A DNA stretch of 10,504 nt, taken from the NCBI GenBank assembly GCA_016281475.1, contig JAEEIS010000111.1:1-10504 (forward strand), written 5' to 3'. Below the pieces are notes generated by a model, which saw only the letters and a list, made by a program, of their open reading frames with translations, was not told where the DNA came from and did not search any database. Source of the stretch: Bacteroidales bacterium (GTDB lineage: Bacteria > Bacteroidota > Bacteroidia > Bacteroidales > P3). Position 1 is the first letter of the stretch, and each line of letters begins with the position of its first letter. The translations under genes were made by a program, and so were the position numbers. Of the stretch, positions 6,284 through 10,504 are shown piece after piece.

Positions 6284-7408
6284 TTATTTCTTGATTACTA
6301 TTTTTTGTGTCTTGAGTTCGTCGCCCGAGAGGCGGAGGAGGTAGACACCCGTGGTGGGGAATTGAGAATTGGGGATTGACAATTGGGTGTTTATCTCACG
6401 GTCAAAGAGCCTACGACCCATCATATCGAAGACTTGGAGGGTGCCGTGACCATTGACCACAATTCTGTCACCCGCTTGGTGGGCGAAGGAGCTGCCATGT
6501 GTAGATGGGGTGAGCCTTACCAAGAAGCGAGGGGCGGAGGCGTTGTCCACCGAATGGGTAAATGTGTAGGTGGGCTGACTCAGGAGGTCGACATCACGTC
6601 CAGTGGCGAGGTCAACGAGGTGGCAGTAGCCTATAGTGCCTATCGGGTTAAGCCTGATGGTGTATTCGCCTGATGCACCGCTGAAGGTCAGAGGGAATGC
6701 CTCTGTGGTGGGATGAAGGGATGCAATAGCGTAGTGATTCGACGCAAGGGGGATGCTGAGGGCAGGTGCCTCGGTGTTGAGGTGTGGCACTTTGCGCAAT
6801 CCGTTGCAGTGGTCGAAGAGGGCAAGTGCCACATCGGTGTAGCCAAGTCCCGACAGAGTAAACTGCAATCCATGTTGGGGTGCAGATTTGGCACCCTGCT
6901 GGGGCGACGAGGCATCGTCATCGAATGGGAGAGACACATTGCCCGAACCCTCCACTTGGACAAGCACACCCTGGCCTATGCCGATGGGGTCGGTGTCGGG
7001 ATGGGCAAGCCAAGTGCCGTCAGGTTGGAGCGAGTAGAAGCCCGTGGCGAGGTTGGTGGTGGGGAACGCCATCCCCTTATATATGGCATGGGGATAGGGG
7101 TTGCCCATGAGGTTAAAGCCTCGGATGTTGTCGTCGAGGCAGGAGCTGGTAAGCGTGTGGGAGTAGGGGCCGCTGTTGGGGATGCCGTCGAAGGTGAGTG
7201 TGGCATCGGTAGTGCGACGGTAGATATAGCCGCGACCGAGAGCGAAGGAGGTGAAGTCGGCATGGATCTTCTGATTCTCCCAAGTGCCGTCGGCCTCGTT
7301 GTAGCGGAAGAGGTCGTAGTGGTCGTCGGTGAGGCCGCCGATGTGGGCGACATCGAGCGTGGCGGCACCCTGGTCGTGGGCGGGTGCGGCAATGGCATAC
7401 CACTGGTT
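6284..7408 (-). repeat. C-terminal module shared by both large genes, copy in the multidomain surface protein gene
   Basis: Encodes residues ~934-1307, paralogous to 439-1569. Shared landmarks are WYAIAAPAHD, DLFRYNEADGTWENQK, GRGYIYRR, GFNLMGNPYPH, GIGQGVLVQ, YTDVALALF, HLNTEAPALSIPL, PTYTF...RFLVRL and the T9SS signal. The GFNLxGNPYPH and GxGQxVLVQ words are typical of a Bacteroidetes beta-rich module placed just before the sorting domain. Upstream of this block the two proteins have unrelated domains, so only the 3' ends were duplicated or exchanged. Confidence 0.85.
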
Positions 7409-10207
7409 GGCCTGAATATTGAGGGACGGCAACGCCGTGGTGAAGAAGGCACTCCCGCTCCATTCACCTGCACCGGAATCGCCGCAGTCAGCCTGCACCT
7501 GCACCTCGTACCATGTGTCGGGACTAAGGCCGGTAATGGTGTAAGGTGAGTGTATGTCTGAAACGGCAGTCCATTCTTCATTATTACTATTATTTGAGGA
7601 AATCGGTGTTACGGTAAGGTCTACCCGGTCGTTTGATCCGTTGAGGGATACAACGAACTCATAGATGTACCCTGCCTGAAACACAAAGTCGTTTTGGCGG
7701 CCGCCCTCGTAGGGAATCCTCACATAGCCTTCAGGAACCGGGTTGGTAATGCACCAGTCGTAAGTGCCTGCAGGTATTGTGACAGCACTACTATTATTAT
7801 TTAAAACAACATGCTGTGTAGTCAGAGCGCCATCGGCATTCTCAGGTATCATGTATTCAGACTCGGAGTAAACCGCAGTGTTGGCACTGCCGCTTGTTTC
7901 GGGAATAGATGTTCCGTAAGCCGTGTGGTCGGCATCAAGCAGCATCTGATAGCCAGTGCCGTCGTTCCACACATTGCCGACAGTCAAGATAACGATAGCA
8001 CTATCGGAGAGTGGCACCGGACGGTATCTTATGTTATAGGCACTTGACCTTTCTGGCCAGCTCACAACAGCTGACGTGGGCGTAATGTCAGCGGTATTCA
8101 ACACATGGGCGTTAGGACACGCATTGCAGTTGACTGTATGGGTGACTGATGTCCCCATGCCGCCTTGCCCATAGAATATCTCATCACCGATTGCGTTATA
8201 AACGACATACGAGCATTCACTATCATAGGCGCCACCCACCCATCTAAAGCGAATGAACTGCCCGTTCTCTACCTCCAGAGTGCCGCTTGCCGAATTGCCA
8301 TCATCGATAGTCCATGTGGCAAGGGTGCTTTGGTTGACCACATCCTCCACTACGATGGCAGCACCCTCCCAACCGTCATTATGACTATCTTGCAGCTCGT
8401 ACCGTATCTCGCACGACCCCGTAACCACTATGGCACTGACGGTCACATCCTCGGCAGGCATCGACAAGGTGTAGGTGCCGTCGGCACCCAGGGTCAGGGT
8501 ACCGCTACTTGCTGTGACTTCAATAATATGCCCCTCCCGCGCTACGGGTGTATAGGTCACACTGGCACCTTGGGCAGCATAAAGCTTGCCACCGTATGCC
8601 AGCCCAAAGGGATAGACCTCCACCACATCGGGATTGGGGTCGTCGTCGTCATAGCGCAGCGTCACTCCCTCGGTGACGCAGGTGAGGGTGTGGGACATGC
8701 TAGCTTCGGAAGCGAGGGTAGTGGTGTTGCCTATCCCTACACCCACGGTGGCAGCGGCAGCGCCAAAATGGCAGTCGTAGTATAGGCACCCTGATACCAC
8801 AGGTTGAGTGCCTTGAGTATCTCCTAGGATGGCACCGAGGGGACGTTGGTTGCCACTATTGGCTGTAAAATGGCTGACATCGGGCAGGGTCACCCCTATG
8901 GCGAGACAGTTGGAGATAACCCCATCCTGCGAATGTCCAACTATGCCGCCATAGCCCCAACCTGTCCTATTCTCGTCGATGCTCAATGTGGCAGAAGAGG
9001 TGCAGCCCCTCACGGTACCACCATACAAGTAGCCCACCACACCGCCGCACCAACTGCTGCTTTGTTTGTCGTGTATGCACACATTGCTCATAACATGGCA
9101 GTTCTCCACTATTGCACCGGCGTCGGCCCTACCTACAATGGCACCGATAATGTCGACGGCAGTGAAACGGCAGTTTTCAAGCACAATGTTCTTCACCTCG
9201 GCACCGCTGCCAATATAGCCAAACAAGCCATGGTTGTAAGACGATGTATAATACATGCGGATGCCGCTAATGGTGTGTCCGCCACCGTCGAAGTGACCCT
9301 TAAACACATTGTTGTTGGTGCCGATGCGGGTATAGTTGTTCTCGGTACTCGTCACATTGTTCCAAGCCGTGGTCCAGGGATACGCGATGTCGGCAGTCAC
9401 CACGAAATAGGTGTTCTCGTAGCTCTCGCCGGCATTGACACGGATGGCCAGTTGGTCCAGCTTCGCGGTATTGTCAATCACAAAGGGGTCGGTCCTTGTG
9501 CCCGTGCCGCTCCACAGGCCTGCATCCTTCACCAACAGCAAGGTGGCAACATTGCTGGTCATGCCGTCACGGATGGCGATAGCCTTCAGGGTCGTGGTTT
9601 GGGTAAAGGTAAGGTTATTCACAAAAGTGGAGCTCGTGCCCGTGGGGGTGGTGCCGTCGGTAGTGTAGCGGATGGTGGCACCCGACTCAGCCTCTATTCT
9701 CACTTGAATAGAGTTCAAGAACGTTGTAGTCGCCCCATAAAGATTGAAAGTCGGCGGAGCCACCTGGCTCTCGTATGTCACCACCAGCTGCTGAAGCCGA
9801 CGATGCCCTCTGGTGCCACCCACATGAAAGGTCACCTCGGCGGCACTGCCAGTCCACACACCACTGGAGTAGCTGCCCGTGCTGGCGGTAATGGGATTGC
9901 TGTCGCCGCCTGTGCCGAAGGTGAAATCTATCTCGCTGATGACAAGGCTTCCCGTGGCGGTCACCGTGATAGTGTTGCCACTATACACGCGCACCGCCAT
10001 GCCGTTGTCATAATATCTCGGATAGACACTACGGGCGTTGCTGCCGAGGTCGAAACCGACTGTGCAGCCCACTCCCGCCACTGTCTCGACAAGGTCGCCG
10101 TTTCCAAACCCCTGAGCGGTGAGGTCGATAGTCTCGGTCTGTGCTTTTAACGCACATGGCGAAAATGCGAACAACAGGACAAGAATAAAGAATACATTAC
10201 ACTTCAT
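6284..10207 (-). CDS. multidomain T9SS-secreted surface protein with gingipain-type DUF2436 module, probable adhesin
   Basis: 1307 residues with a signal peptide (MKCNVFFILVLLFAFSPCAL, cleavage near KAQ, ~23). Order: a beta-sandwich of unknown function (~25-147); a chitobiase/hexosaminidase C-terminal-like domain (~150-227, ATIRYTTDGTTPTG); GLUG-type beta-helix repeats (~300-480; GGVVGYLYGGTVRGC, GGIVGHSQDGVISNC); a Gly-rich beta segment (~481-595); a DSHNDGWEGA domain (~598-694); an FN3 domain (~696-730 plus 877-924) interrupted by DUF2436 (~733-868); the ~375-residue module shared with the peptidase gene; and a type A T9SS domain (VFDMMGR, GVYLLRL, KIVIKK). No catalytic domain is recognised. 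DUF2436 is known from gingipain and HagA adhesin regions, so an adhesive role at the cell surface is likely, possibly together with the peptidase. It is the first gene of the probable operon. The ATG start is followed directly by the signal peptide. Confidence 0.9.
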   Translation of the reverse strand: MKCNVFFILVLLFAFSPCALKAQTETIDLTAQGFGNGDLVETVAGVGCTVGFDLGSNARSVYPRYYDNGMAVRVYSGNTITVTATGSLVISEIDFTFGTGGDSNPITASTGSYSSGVWTGSAAEVTFHVGGTRGHRRLQQLVVTYESQVAPPTFNLYGATTTFLNSIQVRIEAESGATIRYTTDGTTPTGTSSTFVNNLTFTQTTTLKAIAIRDGMTSNVATLLLVKDAGLWSGTGTRTDPFVIDNTAKLDQLAIRVNAGESYENTYFVVTADIAYPWTTAWNNVTSTENNYTRIGTNNNVFKGHFDGGGHTISGIRMYYTSSYNHGLFGYIGSGAEVKNIVLENCRFTAVDIIGAIVGRADAGAIVENCHVMSNVCIHDKQSSSWCGGVVGYLYGGTVRGCTSSATLSIDENRTGWGYGGIVGHSQDGVISNCLAIGVTLPDVSHFTANSGNQRPLGAILGDTQGTQPVVSGCLYYDCHFGAAAATVGVGIGNTTTLASEASMSHTLTCVTEGVTLRYDDDDPNPDVVEVYPFGLAYGGKLYAAQGASVTYTPVAREGHIIEVTASSGTLTLGADGTYTLSMPAEDVTVSAIVVTGSCEIRYELQDSHNDGWEGAAIVVEDVVNQSTLATWTIDDGNSASGTLEVENGQFIRFRWVGGAYDSECSYVVYNAIGDEIFYGQGGMGTSVTHTVNCNACPNAHVLNTADITPTSAVVSWPERSSAYNIRYRPVPLSDSAIVILTVGNVWNDGTGYQMLLDADHTAYGTSIPETSGSANTAVYSESEYMIPENADGALTTQHVVLNNNSSAVTIPAGTYDWCITNPVPEGYVRIPYEGGRQNDFVFQAGYIYEFVVSLNGSNDRVDLTVTPISSNNSNNEEWTAVSDIHSPYTITGLSPDTWYEVQVQADCGDSGAGEWSGSAFFTTALPSLNIQANQWYAIAAPAHDQGAATLDVAHIGGLTDDHYDLFRYNEADGTWENQKIHADFTSFALGRGYIYRRTTDATLTFDGIPNSGPYSHTLTSSCLDDNIRGFNLMGNPYPHAIYKGMAFPTTNLATGFYSLQPDGTWLAHPDTDPIGIGQGVLVQVEGSGNVSLPFDDDASSPQQGAKSAPQHGLQFTLSGLGYTDVALALFDHCNGLRKVPHLNTEAPALSIPLASNHYAIASLHPTTEAFPLTFSGASGEYTIRLNPIGTIGYCHLVDLATGRDVDLLSQPTYTFTHSVDNASAPRFLVRLTPSTHGSSFAHQAGDRIVVNGHGTLQVFDMMGRRLFDREINTQLSIPNSQFPTTGVYLLRLSGDELKTQKIVIKK
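6359..6386. repeat. degenerate heptanucleotide array in the T9SS signal coding region
   Basis: Four 7-base units on the plus strand: GAATTGA, GAATTGG, GGATTGA, CAATTGG. They encode part of NTQLSIPNSQFP (residues ~1273-1284), just before TGVYLLRL. The site corresponds to the 511-543 array of the peptidase gene but is shorter and less perfect, so it should slip less readily. Confidence 0.75.
7604..8011 (-). other. DUF2436 domain nested inside a fibronectin type III domain
   Basis: Encodes residues ~733-868. Hallmarks shared with the DUF2436 domains of P. gingivalis Kgp/HagA are VWNDGTGYQMLLDADH, EYMIPENADGA, VTIPAGTYD and DFVFQAGYIYEF. The residues before it (SAVVSWPERSSAYNIRYRP) and after it (EEWTAVSDIHSPYTITGL, then WYEVQVQADCG) are the two halves of a single FN3 fold. 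The domain is thus lodged in a loop of FN3. Boundaries are approximate. Confidence 0.8.
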
Positions 10208-10262
10208 CGATAAATATTTGATCGGTTTATAAATGATTACCTTCTGTGACTAACCATTCATT

Positions 10263-10311
10263 CGGAGGAGGTTGACACCCGTGCGGGGATTGACTATCGG
10301 GTGTTTATCTC
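10263..10311 (-). pseudogene. relic of a T9SS C-terminal domain coding end
   Basis: Two blocks match the 3' end of the downstream gene: 10263-10283 matches 6333-6353 at 20 of 21 bases, and 10285-10311 matches 6371-6397 at 25 of 27. Between them the relic lacks the 17 bases that hold two heptamers in the intact gene. Translated on the minus strand it reads EINT, R, a TAG stop, SIP, then after a frame change TGVNLLRM, against EINTQLSIPNSQFPTTGVYLLRL in the intact protein. Neither side continues as CTD coding sequence, so only ~50 bases survive. It lies 55 bp upstream of the first gene. Confidence 0.8.
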
Positions 10312-10367
10312 TTATAAAAGCGAAAGGGAGAATCCAAAAACTAATATATGTTCCATATTTCAGGTTA

Positions 10368-10504
10368 ATAGGGATTTCTATAAATCCCCAATTTGACGGA
10401 TGCCCTGCGGGCAGAAATTATATAAAATCTTGATTCAAAATCATATAAAATTTTTATTTATCAATTTTGTTCAATTTCTCGCCGTCAGGCGATAAAAAAT
10501 AGAA
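10368..10504. repeat. ~142-bp dispersed repeat, copy 3 (cut by window edge)
   Basis: Starts at ATAGGGATTT like copy 2 and runs to the window end, which falls ~6 bases before the expected right end. From 10378 it is identical to positions 1-127. The hairpin GGGATTT-CTAT-AAATCCC (10371-10388) and both downstream hairpins are intact. It has the same orientation as copies 1 and 2, so the four-gene locus is flanked by direct repeats. It sits ~160 bp upstream of the first gene. Apart from the T9SS relic I see no convincing Bacteroidetes-type promoter (TTTG...TAnnTTTG) in the interval. Confidence 0.95.

Noticed and set aside
8846..10150. Plus-strand open frame of 434 residues
   Set aside because: It lies wholly antisense to the GLUG and N-terminal domains of the 6284-10207 gene; the protein is His/Ala/Gly-rich with no domain, as expected for a shadow frame.
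10208..10367. Bacteroidetes promoter upstream of the first gene
   Set aside because: Fragments such as TTTG and TATAAGAG can be found on the minus strand, but none matches TTTG...TAnnTTTG well enough at proper spacing to support a call.

Overview
The window looks like chromosomal DNA of a member of the order Bacteroidales. Two large secreted proteins end in type A C-terminal domains of the type IX secretion system (T9SS), finishing in KIVIKK. A gingipain-type peptidase sits beside a fimbrillin-like lipoprotein. Translation starts lack Shine-Dalgarno sequences, and GC-richer genes alternate with very AT-rich, repeat-laden spacers. I cannot name the genus: the peptidase resembles Lys-gingipain (Kgp) of Porphyromonas gingivalis, but the domain arrangement is different.

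All four genes lie on the minus strand, so transcription runs from high to low coordinates. First comes a 1307-residue multidomain T9SS surface protein (6284-10207). A 289-residue fimbrillin-like lipoprotein (5401-6270) follows after 13 nt, and a 63-residue small protein (5206-5397) after a further 3 nt; these three probably form one transcription unit. A 264-bp spacer holding a large MITE-like imperfect palindrome (4991-5185) separates them from a ~1500-residue Kgp-like cysteine peptidase (439-4941).

The two giant proteins share a closely related C-terminal module of about 375 residues. Between them they also divide the two signature adhesin modules of gingipains. The peptidase carries a Cleaved_Adhesin domain, and the first protein carries a DUF2436 domain. 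In each case the module appears inserted inside another beta-sandwich domain. A heptanucleotide repeat (GAATTGR) runs through the T9SS signal coding region of both genes, where gain or loss of one unit would shift the frame and remove the secretion signal. A decayed copy of the same gene end, with fewer heptamers, lies upstream of the first gene at 10263-10311.

The locus is bracketed by direct copies of a ~142-bp AT-rich repeat with three conserved hairpins (1-133, 270-411, 10368-10504). The copies at the two window edges are identical over the 127 bp they share. The left spacer (1-438) has no gene: it consists of two copies of this repeat, a tandem octamer and an adjacent-arm inverted repeat. 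The likely overall job is a surface proteolysis and adhesion locus exported by T9SS. The peptidase activity, its Lys preference, the phase variation and the repeat mobility are inferences from sequence.
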